From: CAWABB01 sp963701735
GTDB taxonomy: Bacteria > Bacteroidota > Ignavibacteria > UBA10030 > UBA6906
Direction: 5' to 3'
DNA length: 64,000 nucleotides
Assembly (NCBI GenBank): GCA_963701735.1
Contig: CAVPBI010000019.1
Location: 62,001 to 126,000, forward strand
Shown: positions 1 to 7,322 of the stretch, piece after piece
Layout: every line of letters starts with the position of its first letter
How positions within the stretch are numbered: the first letter of the stretch is position 1
Translations under genes and position numbers: made by a program
Notes under the pieces: model-generated
Databases searched by the model: none
What the model was told of the DNA's origin: nothing
Seen by the model: the letters and a program-made list of their open reading frames with translations, nothing else

Positions 1-1142
1 TCGGTGAACCGTGCCACGGGATCATACATGAACATCCCTGTCATGCGGCCGGCACGGGGCGAGGACCGCATCAGGAATTCACTCGTGAGCCCGCGGGCGG
101 AAACCCCGGCCGTGTCGACGGAGCTCGCAAAGAACAGCACCACGCCCTGCAGGTCCTTCACCATCATGTTCCCCTCGCTGAAGGCGCTCACCATGGGGAG
201 ATACGGGAAGGGAACCTGGGACTGCATCGAAAAGCCCATCTGCTGCTGGACGATGCTGATGTTGGCGCACTGGACGTCCCGCACCAGGTCGGTGTTCAGC
301 CGGAGCCCGTACGCGTTCAGCATGTCGCCCATGCCCAGCTCGAGCGCCCGGCCGAACCGGTTCTGCAGATTGGCGTCCACGGCATTCAGACAGAAGGCGA
401 CGCGACCCCCGCGCATCAGGTACTGGTCGATCTGGAACCGCACATGGTCCGGGATCGGCTGTGTCGGGGCGATCATCATGAGGGCCGCAACGTCCTGCGG
501 TACGGGCGCGTTCCGGGCCAGGTCCACCGTTGCGGTCTCGTACTGCCGGCGCACGAGCTCCAGGACCCGGTTCATGTCATTCAACGGAGGCTCGCCCTGT
601 CCGGTCAGGAATCCGATCTTCTTCCGCGTTGTGGTGGTCAGCCGCTTGATCGTGCTGCTGATCTCGTACTCCAGTCCGTTCGTGTTCTGGACGACGGGCA
701 GGACTTCCTTCTTGTCCTCATACAGAAAGACCAGCCCGAGGTACCCCTTCTTGATTTCAAATTTGTCTTCCTTGACGACCTGCACCTGGACGGGGGCGAC
801 GCCCTGCTGCTGTGCCTCCTGCTCCGACTTCTCGTCGGACGGGTCGATGAACTCGTACTGCAGGTTCCCGTGCGAGTATGCGCGGTACTCGTTCAGCTGG
901 TCGAGCACCTCGCGCCGGTGGTTGTTGTACGGGGCCGGGAGGTCTTCCGTGAAATAGGCCTTGACCGTGACCCGATCGTCGAGCGACCGCATCAGCTCCT
1001 TGCTCGCGTCAGAGAGCGTGAAGAGCCCGTTGCGGGTGACGTCCAGCCGGCCGAAGATCCGGATGGACACGATGTTGAGCAGAATCAGAATGCCGAGGAC
1101 GATCGCGGCGCGGGTGAGCGTCTGGACGCGCAGGCTTTTCAT
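1..1142 (-). CDS. gldG: GldG-like ABC transporter auxiliary protein, partial
   Basis: The gene begins 2 nt after the permease stop and runs off the left edge, so about 380 N-terminal residues are present and the C-terminus is missing. The frame opens MKSLRVQTLTRAAIVLGILI, one membrane segment (residues 10-26), followed by an exported domain with the family-typical 'DVTRNGLFTLSDASKELM' region, then an alpha/beta domain containing 'KKIGFLTGQGEPPLND' and 'ALMIIAPTQPIPDHV'. This matches the ABC_transp_aux/GldG family, which pairs with GldA and GldF in gliding motility and type IX secretion-associated transport in Bacteroidota. Substrate is unknown. Start ATG is preceded by GGAGG in the permease tail. 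Identification to family is firm; a gliding role is inference. Confidence 0.88.
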   Translation of the reverse strand, partial: MKSLRVQTLTRAAIVLGILILLNIVSIRIFGRLDVTRNGLFTLSDASKELMRSLDDRVTVKAYFTEDLPAPYNNHRREVLDQLNEYRAYSHGNLQYEFIDPSDEKSEQEAQQQGVAPVQVQVVKEDKFEIKKGYLGLVFLYEDKKEVLPVVQNTNGLEYEISSTIKRLTTTTRKKIGFLTGQGEPPLNDMNRVLELVRRQYETATVDLARNAPVPQDVAALMMIAPTQPIPDHVRFQIDQYLMRGGRVAFCLNAVDANLQNRFGRALELGMGDMLNAYGLRLNTDLVRDVQCANISIVQQQMGFSMQSQVPFPYLPMVSAFSEGNMMVKDLQGVVLFFASSVDTAGVSARGLTSEFLMRSSPRAGRMTGMFMYDPVARFT

Positions 1143-1144
1143 GA

Positions 1145-1861
1145 CTACCACTTCCTCCTTTCCAGTGACATCGTGGCAAGAAGGAGCGAGAATCCGATCA
1201 GGGACGCAAAGTAGATCAGATCCCGCGAGTCGATGACGCCTCGGGCGATGTTGGAGAAATGATAATCGATGCCGAGGAACTCGAATGTCGAGGCCAGACC
1301 CTCGGGCACGTAGATCAGCACCTTGTTCAGCAGGAACAGGGCGAGGATGACCAGGAAACTGATGATGAACGCGACGATCTGGTTCTCCGTGAGGCTTGAC
1401 GCGAGCAGGCCGATGCCGACGTAGACCGCCGCCATCAGGAGCAGGCCGAGGTAGCCGCTCACGGCAGGACCGATGTCCAGCGGGCCGAGGAAGGCGAGGA
1501 CGATGACATAGAGCAGCGTTGGCAGCAGCGTGATCGCCACCAGCACCCAGGCGGCGAGGAATTTCCCGAGGACGATTTCGGAATCGCGCACGGGCCGCGT
1601 CGTGAGCAGCTCGAGGGTCCCCGTTTTCTGCTCCTCGGCGAGCAGGCGCATCGTGATCGCGGGGATGAAGAACAGAAAGACGAGCGGGACCAGCTCGAAG
1701 ACCACCCGCATGGACGCCACGTTCATCAGAAAGAGGTTCGAGCTGAAGAACCAGCCCACGATGGCCAGAAACACGACGATGACAACGTAGGCCACCGGCG
1801 AGTTGAAGTATGACCGGAGCTCGCGCCGGTAGATGGTCAGAATCGTTCGAAGCGATGGCAT
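1145..1861 (-). CDS. gldF: GldF-like ABC-2 permease
   Basis: A 238-residue integral membrane protein with about six hydrophobic segments: near residues 22-40, 55-75, 105-130, 140-158, 163-185 and 215-232. The N-terminus 'YRRELRSYFNSPVAYVV' and the sequence 'RLLAEEQKTGTLELL' are typical ABC-2 permease motifs, and length matches GldF (about 240). It sits 2 nt downstream of the ATPase stop codon and 2 nt upstream of gldG, so the three are one operon encoding ATPase, permease and auxiliary subunit of an inner-membrane exporter. In flavobacteria gldA/F/G are linked to gliding and T9SS; orthologues also occur in non-gliding members of the phylum, so motility is not proven. Confidence 0.9.
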   Translation of the reverse strand: MPSLRTILTIYRRELRSYFNSPVAYVVIVVFLAIVGWFFSSNLFLMNVASMRVVFELVPLVFLFFIPAITMRLLAEEQKTGTLELLTTRPVRDSEIVLGKFLAAWVLVAITLLPTLLYVIVLAFLGPLDIGPAVSGYLGLLLMAAVYVGIGLLASSLTENQIVAFIISFLVILALFLLNKVLIYVPEGLASTFEFLGIDYHFSNIARGVIDSRDLIYFASLIGFSLLLATMSLERRKW

Positions 1862-1863
1862 GG

Positions 1864-2808
1864 TCAGGCGATTGTCAGTTTATGGAACACATCCTCGAGC
1901 GTGGTGCCCTTCCGGTGCATTTCCAGGAGGACCCAGTTTTCCGAGACCGCCAGGCGGAAGGCCGCCTCGCGGACGTCTGCCCCCTTCTCCACCTCCAGCT
2001 CAAACCGGCTGACCCCTTCGTGACGGGAGAGGAGCGTCACGTTTTTCGCGTACGCCAGGATCCGGAGCTTTGGCGCGACCATTTCGAGCGGATCGGCCGT
2101 GCCGGTCTTCACCTCCAGCGTCAGGGTTTCGCCCGAGGTGAACTGCCGCTGCAACTGTTCCGGGGTCCCGTCGGCCACGATCCCGCCCTCGTTGATGATC
2201 AGCACGCGGTCGCACGTGGCCTGCACCTCGGAGAGGATGTGCGTGGAGAGGATGACCGTCTTTGCCCGTCCGAGCTGGCGGATGAGCTTGCGGATCTCCA
2301 CGATCTGGTTCGGGTCAAGGCCGCTGGTGGGCTCGTCCAGGATCAGGACCTCGGGATCGTGGATCATGGCCTGCGCAAGTCCGACGCGCTGGCGATACCC
2401 CTTCGAGAGCTCCCCGATGTCCTTATGGCGGACGTCCTCCAGTCCGCAGACCCCGACCATTTCCTTCACGTTGCCCGGGATCGCCGCATCGGACATCCCC
2501 TGGAGCCGCGCCGAATAGTCGAGGTAGTCGAGGACGTTCATGTCATAGTACAGGGGGTTCATCTCGGGGAGATATCCGATCTTGCGCCGGACCTCGAGCG
2601 AGTGGTCGCTGATCGAAAGGCCATCCACCTCCACCGTCCCCGCGTTCGGGGGCATGTAGCAGGTGATGATCTTCATCGTCGTGGTCTTTCCGGCCCCGTT
2701 CGGCCCGAGAAAGCCGAGGATCTCGCCGGTGCGCACGTCAAAGGAGATGTTGTTCACCGCTGCCTGGTCACCGTACTTCTTCACCAGATTGCGGACTGTG
2801 ATCGCCAT
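1864..2808 (-). CDS. gldA: GldA-like ABC transporter ATP-binding protein
   Basis: 314-residue ABC ATPase. Visible motifs in order: Walker A GPNGAGKT (35-42), signature LSKGYRQR (134-141), Walker B LILDEPTSGLD (155-165) and switch His in STH (190). The C-terminal 90 residues form the extra domain seen in GldA and related multidrug/Na-type ABC-2 ATPases. First gene of the gldA-gldF-gldG operon, with a clear promoter 57-85 nt upstream that overlaps the end of the PspC gene. It energises the GldF/GldG membrane complex. Family placement is secure; the exact transported substrate is not known even for characterised relatives. Confidence 0.92.
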   Translation of the reverse strand: MAITVRNLVKKYGDQAAVNNISFDVRTGEILGFLGPNGAGKTTTMKIITCYMPPNAGTVEVDGLSISDHSLEVRRKIGYLPEMNPLYYDMNVLDYLDYSARLQGMSDAAIPGNVKEMVGVCGLEDVRHKDIGELSKGYRQRVGLAQAMIHDPEVLILDEPTSGLDPNQIVEIRKLIRQLGRAKTVILSTHILSEVQATCDRVLIINEGGIVADGTPEQLQRQFTSGETLTLEVKTGTADPLEMVAPKLRILAYAKNVTLLSRHEGVSRFELEVEKGADVREAAFRLAVSENWVLLEMHRKGTTLEDVFHKLTIA

Positions 2809-2864
2809 GCGTTATTCTGCGCTGATGTGAGTGAGGACGCTGCGAGACAAAACAAACAACGTCA

Positions 2865-2893
2865 AATCTATGAACGGGGGCGGGAATAATCAA
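2865..2893 (-). promoter_or_regulatory. Promoter of the gldAFG operon
   Basis: On the minus strand: TTGATT, 17-bp spacer, TAGATTTG. The -10 matches the Bacteroidota TAnnTTTG consensus exactly, and the -35 resembles the sigma70 TTGACA. Predicted start of transcription is near 2858, about 50 nt before the ATG. Confidence 0.65.
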
Positions 2894-3084
2894 GGAGCGG
2901 GGTGTTCCGGAATGACAAGCTTTGCAATGATATAACCGATGACGACGGGGATGACGGCCGTGATGAGGGTGAAGACCACGACACCGACGCGCACGACAGT
3001 GGGGTCGATCTCGAAATACTCCGCGAGGCCGCCGCAGACGCCGAAGATTTTCCGGTCGGTGCTGGAGAGATAGAGGCGTTTCAT
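2890..3084 (-). CDS. PspC-domain membrane protein
   Basis: 64 residues from the ATG at 3084, preceded by AAAGGGAGT. The sequence opens MKRLYLSSTDRKIFGVCGGL and continues AEYFEIDPTVVRVG, the PspC signature, followed by one long hydrophobic helix (residues 33-59). PspC-domain proteins are small inner-membrane proteins tied to envelope stress (phage-shock) responses; in this phylum they usually stand alone without pspA, as here. A longer in-frame extension upstream (to 3309) overlaps the divergent GroES-like gene and lacks a ribosome-binding site, so I chose the short form. Specific function unknown. Confidence 0.85.
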   Translation of the reverse strand: MKRLYLSSTDRKIFGVCGGLAEYFEIDPTVVRVGVVVFTLITAVIPVVIGYIIAKLVIPEHPAP

Positions 3085-3085
3085 G

Positions 3086-3114
3086 TTGAGGATGCGACTC
3101 CCTTTTTGTACGTT
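3086..3114 (+). promoter_or_regulatory. Promoter of the GroES-like gene
   Basis: TTGAGG, 17-bp spacer, TACGTT followed by G (TAnnTTnG). Predicted transcription start near 3121 leaves a 20-nt leader containing GGAG before the ATG at 3141. Confidence 0.5.
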
Positions 3115-3140
3115 GTTGTGAGAACGGAGTACGCCAGGCC

Positions 3141-3509
3141 ATGCATATCCGCAAACAGATGCTCGTTGTCGGAGACAGGATCCTGCTGGAGGTCGACGAC
3201 GGGCAGGACCGCACACAATCCGGACTGTACCTTCCGCCGTCCGTGCGCGAAAAGGAGAAAATCGCGACAGGGCGCGTTGTGAAGGTTGGCCCGGGCTATC
3301 CCATTCCAAACCCCAACTACGGCGACGATGAGCCGTGGTCGACCCCGAAAGACCCGATGCGCTACATCCCGCTGCAGGCGAAGGACGGAGACTATGCGAT
3401 GTTCCTCCGCGAGCAGGGCGTCGACGTCGAGTTCGAAGGGCACAAATACGTGATCGTCCCCCAGTCGGCGGTGTTGATGCTTGTCAGGAACCAGCTCTCG
3501 GAGGAGTGA
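3141..3509 (+). CDS. GroES-family co-chaperonin-like protein
   Basis: 122 residues; the GroES fold is visible as 'VVGDRILLEVDD' (strand 1), the mobile-loop region 'QSGLYLPPSVREKEKI', 'GRVVKVGPG' and the C-terminal 'KYVIVPQSAVLMLVRN'. It is longer than canonical GroES (about 97) because of an insertion around residues 50-90 ('PNPNYGDDEPW' and following). No groEL is adjacent, which differs from the usual groES-groEL pair, so this is probably a paralogous single-gene GroES-like protein rather than the main co-chaperonin. Transcribed alone: promoter upstream and a strong hairpin after the stop. Partner chaperonin and role are unknown. Confidence 0.85.
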   Translation: MHIRKQMLVVGDRILLEVDDGQDRTQSGLYLPPSVREKEKIATGRVVKVGPGYPIPNPNYGDDEPWSTPKDPMRYIPLQAKDGDYAMFLREQGVDVEFEGHKYVIVPQSAVLMLVRNQLSEE

Positions 3510-3599
3510 TCCCGTCGCCCTTCCGGATGAAGACCGCTGGAGCTCTCCACTGGCAAACGGAGGAGCCTTCCGATGACACACGCGGGATTCCCCTGACGA

Positions 3600-3625
3600 A
3601 CGCGGGAGCCTCCCGGCTCCCGCGT
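3600..3625. terminator. Perfect 11-bp hairpin between convergent genes
   Basis: ACGCGGGAGCC, 4-nt loop TCCC, GGCTCCCGCGT. It lies between the stops of the GroES-like gene and the aldolase, so it could end both transcripts. There is no U-tract on either side, so it may act as a processing or stability element instead. Confidence 0.5.
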
Positions 3626-3648
3626 GCGCTGTGAACCTTCGTCGCGCC

Positions 3649-4701
3649 TCAGGCGATCGTGACGCTCTTGCTCAGATAGACATCCTGGATTGCGTTGAGG
3701 ATCCTCACACCTTCCGGCATGGGCTTCTGGAACGCCTTGCGCCCGGAGATCAGGCCCATGCCGCCGGCCCGTCTGTTGATCACCGCCGTCCGCACCGCAT
3801 CGGCGATGTCGTTCTCGCCGGAGGCGCCGCCCGAGTTGATGAGTCCCGCCCGGCCCATGTAGTTGTTTGCGACCTGATACCGCGTCAGGTCGATCGGATG
3901 GTCGGATGTCAGATCGCTATACACTTTCTTGTGCGTCTTCCCGAAGTTCAACGCCGTGTACCCGCCGTTGTTCTCAGGGAGTTTCTGCTTGATGATGTCG
4001 GCCTCGATGGTCACGCCGAGGTGGTTTGCCTGCCCGGTGAGGTCCGCGGAGACGTGGTAGTCCTTCTCCTTCGTCTTGAACGCGTTGTTGCGGGTGTAGC
4101 ACCAGAGGATCGTGGCCATCCCGAGCTCGTGTGCGTACTTGAACGCCGCGCTCACTTCCTGGATCTGCCGCTTTGACTCTTCCGATCCAAAGTAGATCGT
4201 CGCACCCACCGCCACCGCACCGAGCTCGAACGCCATGTCAATGTCGCCGAACATGATCTGGTCGTACGTGTTGGGGTACGACAGGAACTCGTTGTGGTTG
4301 ATCTTCACGATGAAGGGTATCTTGTGCGCGTACTTGCGCGACACCGATCCGAGCACGCCGAACGTGGAGGCGACGGCGTTGCATCCACCCTCAATCGCCA
4401 GCTTCACGATGTTCTCTCCGTCGAAGTAGATCGGGTTCGGGGCGAACGACGCGCCGGCGGAATGCTCGATTCCCTGGTCGACGGGGAGGATGGAAAGGTA
4501 TCCGGTTCCCGCGAGGCGGCCGTGGTCGAAAATCTGCTGGAGGCTTCGAAGGACGGCGGGCTTGCGATCGGTCTGGATGAACACGCGATCCACGAAATCC
4601 GGCCCCGGAAGGTGGAGGGATTCCTTCGGGATAGTCTTGGAGACGTGGTTCAGATAGTACCCGGCTTCTTTGCCGAGCAACTCCTCAATATTGATGGGCA
4701 T
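3649..4701 (-). CDS. fbaB: Class I fructose-bisphosphate aldolase (DhnA/FbaB type)
   Basis: 350 residues from the ATG at 4701 (GGAG eight bases upstream). Features of the DhnA/FbaB class I aldolases: 'YLSILPVDQGIEHS' near residue 75, 'IPFIVKINHNEFLS' with a candidate Schiff-base lysine region, and 'RAGLINSGGASG' phosphate-binding segment, with 'GMGLISGRKAF' near the end. It cleaves fructose 1,6-bisphosphate to dihydroxyacetone phosphate and glyceraldehyde 3-phosphate without metal, in cytosolic glycolysis or gluconeogenesis. pfkA lies 11 kb away. Monocistronic, with its own promoter. A longer in-frame reading to 4866 has no ribosome-binding site. Confidence 0.9.
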   Translation of the reverse strand: MPINIEELLGKEAGYYLNHVSKTIPKESLHLPGPDFVDRVFIQTDRKPAVLRSLQQIFDHGRLAGTGYLSILPVDQGIEHSAGASFAPNPIYFDGENIVKLAIEGGCNAVASTFGVLGSVSRKYAHKIPFIVKINHNEFLSYPNTYDQIMFGDIDMAFELGAVAVGATIYFGSEESKRQIQEVSAAFKYAHELGMATILWCYTRNNAFKTKEKDYHVSADLTGQANHLGVTIEADIIKQKLPENNGGYTALNFGKTHKKVYSDLTSDHPIDLTRYQVANNYMGRAGLINSGGASGENDIADAVRTAVINRRAGGMGLISGRKAFQKPMPEGVRILNAIQDVYLSKSVTIA

Positions 4702-4735
4702 CGATGGATCTCCGCTAAGTGGTTGGGCAACTTGA

Positions 4736-4764
4736 AATATACGAAAAAAACAGCCCCCGCGAAA
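4736..4764 (-). promoter_or_regulatory. Promoter of fbaB
   Basis: Minus strand: TTTCGC, 17-bp spacer, TATATTTC. The -10 fits the window-wide pattern; the -35 is weak. Predicted start near 4729, a 28-nt leader with GGAG before the ATG. Confidence 0.45.
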
Positions 4765-5011
4765 TATCGGAGGAAAATGGGGGAGATGGATGCCCCGGGG
4801 ACTATCCGGGGGCCCATACCCGGCCCGTGGAAAGGCGGGCTGTAGGGTGTGCTCATGAGAGAACAATTTTCACTGTTCTGTGAGCGGCGGCGCTCCGGGA
4901 GGGTGCGGAATGCGGGGTGGGTAGGGCGGTGGCAGACTGGCACGGAATTCGCTCGAAACTATTCAAACGCGAAAGCGTTGTATATCATAGAAAGAGACCT
5001 GAGACGGCGTC
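4765..5011. other. Intergenic region with GC-rich inverted repeats
   Basis: No convincing gene. It holds GC-rich palindromic sequence around 4792-4825 (CCCCGGGG and CCGGGGGCCC runs) and, just upstream of the next small ORF, a 5-bp stem with GAAA tetraloop (AACGC-GAAA-GCGTT, 4966-4979) followed by a TATATC -10-like hexamer at 4981-4986. The hairpin occupies the spacer of the putative promoter and could be an operator. Confidence 0.4.
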
Positions 5012-5161
5012 ATGAGGATGCGCTACCACTTTCACGATCTCTCCCGCGCCGAACGCGAGCGCCTGGAATATGTCCTCCTCGAGGAAATGGACATCCAGAT
5101 GTGGTATACCATCACCGTCAGCAAGACACTCGGCGGCGAGCTCTTATTGACCCTCCAGTAG
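5012..5161 (+). CDS. Small hypothetical protein (49 aa)
   Basis: ATG at 5012 to TAG at 5161, opening MRMRYHFHDLSRAERERLEY and ending 'TVSKTLGGELLLTLQ'. The composition is protein-like: a charged helix (residues 9-25) followed by a beta-like hydrophobic tail. It has a TATATC -10-like element upstream and a GC-rich stem (5177-5192) 15 nt after the stop, so it could be a complete small transcription unit. There is only a weak purine stretch (GAGACGGCG) as ribosome-binding site. I do not recognise the family; it may be spurious. Confidence 0.4.
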   Translation: MRMRYHFHDLSRAERERLEYVLLEEMDIQMWYTITVSKTLGGELLLTLQ

Positions 5162-5176
5162 GTGCCTGGACCACCG

Positions 5177-5192
5177 CCCGGCCACGGCCGGG
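5177..5192 (+). terminator. Short GC hairpin after the small ORF
   Basis: CCCGGC-CACG-GCCGGG, 15 nt downstream of the 5161 stop. No U-tract follows directly, so termination activity is uncertain. Confidence 0.3.
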
Positions 5193-5206
5193 AACGGGCG
5201 ACGCCC

Positions 5207-5235
5207 TTGCGTTTCCTTCTTGCGCCTCCTATCTT
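5207..5235 (+). promoter_or_regulatory. Promoter of candidate ncRNA
   Basis: TTGCGT, 17-bp spacer, TATCTT: the same architecture as protein-gene promoters in this window. Predicted start near 5243. Confidence 0.55.
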
Positions 5236-5242
5236 ATCCACG

Positions 5243-5405
5243 CGATTATGGTTCACTGTGCGGTGTTCGCTTTCCCTGCAAGGAATCTCCAGTGGGGCGG
5301 GCTCGAAGGGACTCCAGGTGGCGAACGTGAGCAAGCTCTAACGCGCAAACGAAGCGTCAGTTTCTTTGAGATGTCACCCCGGTGTTGTCGACCGGGGTTT
5401 TCTCT
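5243..5405 (+). ncRNA. Candidate structured small RNA (about 160 nt)
   Basis: A well-formed promoter is followed 160 nt later by a canonical intrinsic terminator, with no ORF bearing a ribosome-binding site between them. The RNA can fold into a long arm: GTTCAC (5251-5256) pairs with GTGAGC (5327-5332), and GTTCGC (5265-5270) pairs with GCGAAC (5321-5326), leaving an 8-nt bulge on the 5' side; ACGC/GCGT makes a smaller hairpin at about 5341-5357. I compared it by memory with 6S, SRP, tmRNA and RNase P RNA signatures and found none. It may instead be the leader of the nitrilase gene with an attenuator, since that gene starts 100 nt after the terminator. Confidence 0.45.
5377..5405 (+). terminator. 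Rho-independent terminator
   Basis: CCCCGGT, 7-nt loop, ACCGGGG, then TTTTCTCT. A perfect 7-bp GC-rich stem with U-rich tail; the clearest intrinsic terminator in the window. Confidence 0.8.
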
Positions 5406-5504
5406 TCATGGCGGGGCACCCTGCCCTGGTGGTGTGCCAGGCAGTGTGCGGGGAGGATCCAGATGAGTGGAGAAGTCCTTCATAGCGTGACACGAGGGTA
5501 GGAC

Positions 5505-6308
5505 ATGGCAGCGATAACGATCGGTCTTGCCCGGGATGTGTTCCCGGGGGTCGCCGGGCGGCAGGACATCGACCTGCTTGTGTTCCCGGAGCTGATGGAC
5601 GGAGGGTATGCGGCCGTCAAGAGGAACGAGGGGCGTCATGCGCTTGACGATGCGTTCATTGCCGGGCTGCGCGACGCCTCGAAAGGGGGGCCATGCATCG
5701 TCGGCGGAAGCTTGATGCTTGCGGCCGGCGGGGGAACGCACACGAATACATCACTCGTCTTCGCCAACGGACGCGTCGTTCACCGGTACGACAAGATTCA
5801 TCTGTTCCGCCCGGGGAACGACCATGCGTATTTTGTCGGAGGGCGATCGCTCGGAACATTCCCGTTGACCGTGCGTGGCATGAAGCTGCGCGCCGGGGTG
5901 GTGATCTGCTATGATCTCCGGTTTCCCGAGCTGACGCGCGCCCTGGCGCAGGATGGCGCTCAGCTGGCGATCGTTCCGGCCCGGTGGCCAGCGGTCAGGG
6001 ACCTCGCGTGGAGCACGCTGCTGCGCGCGCGCGCCATCGAAAATCAGTTTTTTGTGGTGGGCTGCAACGCTGGCGGAGAGGAAGGCGGCCGCTCGTACGT
6101 GTTCGGACCCGCAGGCGAGGAGCTGCTGGTAGTCGAGCAGAACGACGCGCGCCCCGTCGTCACCGTGACCATCGATTCTGAGATGATCGCGCACGCCCAC
6201 CGTTTCCACGACAATATTCGCGAGGCGGTGCTGCTGCGCGCAGGGAGGATTCCGCGGAGGCTTACGGGCGCTGCGACGCGCGTGCGGCATAGATCAGCGG
6301 GACGCTGA
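5505..6308 (+). CDS. Nitrilase-superfamily carbon-nitrogen hydrolase
   Basis: 267 residues. The catalytic triad of the CN hydrolase family is visible: Glu29 in FPEL, Lys97 in YDKIHLF and Cys135 in VICYDLRFPEL. The C-D-L-R-F-P-E-L context is characteristic of the NIT2/omega-amidase-like and YafV-like branch, which hydrolyses alpha-ketoglutaramate or similar small amides. It is probably a cytosolic amidase with metabolite-repair or nitrogen role; substrate cannot be fixed from sequence. The start at 5505 follows GAGGGTAGGAC. Its last 47 nt overlap the convergent yhhQ gene; the N-terminus is slightly short relative to the family. Confidence 0.85.
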   Translation: MAAITIGLARDVFPGVAGRQDIDLLVFPELMDGGYAAVKRNEGRHALDDAFIAGLRDASKGGPCIVGGSLMLAAGGGTHTNTSLVFANGRVVHRYDKIHLFRPGNDHAYFVGGRSLGTFPLTVRGMKLRAGVVICYDLRFPELTRALAQDGAQLAIVPARWPAVRDLAWSTLLRARAIENQFFVVGCNAGGEEGGRSYVFGPAGEELLVVEQNDARPVVTVTIDSEMIAHAHRFHDNIREAVLLRAGRIPRRLTGAATRVRHRSAGR

Positions 6309-6849
6309 CCACCGTCACCGCCATCTTGATTGCGTACTGGCCCAGGATCAGCGGCAGGACGGGCATCTGGCCGCCGAAGGCCAGAAGGACAAAGAGCGCG
6401 CTATCGACAAGCGTAGACGCTGCGTTGCTGACGAGCACCCGGGCCCACGGGGGGCCGCCGACGCGCTCCTTCCAGAACGCGAAGATCTCAATGTCGATGA
6501 GCGAGCTGGCCAGGTACGCCGCCAGGCTGGCGGCCACGATGCGGGGCGTGGAGCCCAGCACGGTGGCGAACGCCTCCTGCGCGCCGAACCACTCGGGCGA
6601 GGGGAGGCGGATGATCAGGAATGTGTAGAGCGCAAGGAGGATGTTGGCGAGAAACGCCGCAAAGACGACGCGGCGTGCGCCGCTCCGGCCGAGATTCGTG
6701 TTGATCAGATCGATGAGGGTGAACGTCAGCGCGTAGATGAAGACGCCGCCGGGAGCCGCAAGGCCGAACAGCGTGACGGGCTTCGTCGCGGTAACGTTTG
6801 CGATCAGCTCGCACGCCACGTAGATGGCGACCAGCAGTGTCGAGCCCAT
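6262..6849 (-). CDS. yhhQ: VUT-family queuosine precursor transporter
   Basis: 195 residues with about six membrane segments, opening MGSTLLVAIYVACELIANVT and containing 'KPVTLFGLAAPGGVFIYALTFTLIDLIN', which is the DUF165/VUT family signature (split by me across residues 23-50). The family (YhhQ/QrtT type) imports preQ0/preQ1 or queuine-like precursors. Context strongly supports this: it starts 5 nt after the stop of queF, the preQ0 reductase, so the two form a queuosine salvage/biosynthesis operon. Located in the inner membrane. Confidence 0.9.
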   Translation of the reverse strand: MGSTLLVAIYVACELIANVTATKPVTLFGLAAPGGVFIYALTFTLIDLINTNLGRSGARRVVFAAFLANILLALYTFLIIRLPSPEWFGAQEAFATVLGSTPRIVAASLAAYLASSLIDIEIFAFWKERVGGPPWARVLVSNAASTLVDSALFVLLAFGGQMPVLPLILGQYAIKMAVTVVSVPLIYAARASQRP

Positions 6850-6853
6850 GGGA

Positions 6854-7264
6854 TCAGCGCCGGGGGTGGCGGGGCGCGGTGTACTCGCGGTGCACGACGG
6901 TGTGAACGCCCCCGCGGATCTTGTAGTCCACGGTGACCTTCATCCACTGCGGATGCGAGCAGGCGACCAGGTCCTCCAGGACCCGGTTCGCAAGGTGCTC
7001 CTGGTAGATGCCGACCTGCCGGTACGACAGCAGATAGTATTTGAACGAGCGGAGCTCGATGCACACGGTGCGTGGCGTGTACTCCACCGTGATCGTCCCG
7101 AAATCAGGCAAGCCGGACCAGGGACACACGGCGGTGAATTCGTCCGTGGAGATCGTGATCACGATCTCCTTGCCAGGGTACTCGTACGGGAACGTTTCGA
7201 GGGCGCCGGGATCGACGGAAGAAACGTCGGCGACGTCATATCGGCGGTCAAGGGGCTGAGGCAT
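6854..7264 (-). CDS. queF: NADPH-dependent 7-cyano-7-deazaguanine reductase
   Basis: 136 residues from the ATG at 7264, the short unimodular QueF form. It reduces preQ0 to preQ1 in queuosine biosynthesis. Visible motifs: catalytic Cys47 in 'FTAVCPWSGLPDFGTI' with the conserved Asp54, the 'ELRSFKYYLLSYR' substrate segment (QueF motif E-S-K-S-x-K-x-Y-x-x-x-Y/F-R variant), and 'CSHPQWMKVTVDYKIRGG'. The queC, queD and queE genes are not in this window. Shares a short divergent promoter region with the thioredoxin-like gene; a TATATT -10 candidate on the minus strand lies at 7294-7299. Confidence 0.93.
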   Translation of the reverse strand: MPQPLDRRYDVADVSSVDPGALETFPYEYPGKEIVITISTDEFTAVCPWSGLPDFGTITVEYTPRTVCIELRSFKYYLLSYRQVGIYQEHLANRVLEDLVACSHPQWMKVTVDYKIRGGVHTVVHREYTAPRHPRR

Positions 7265-7322
7265 GGTGGCGGTCCGCTGTGAGAAAACGAACCAATATAC
7301 CTGTTTCTGGAGGAAAAGAAAA

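Noticed and set aside
5243..5405. 6S RNA, SRP RNA, tmRNA or RNase P RNA
   Set aside because: None of the signature motifs (e.g. the SRP GGAAGG/GCAGCC loop, tmRNA tRNA-like TTCGACTCC end, RNase P GAGGAAAGTCC) is present.
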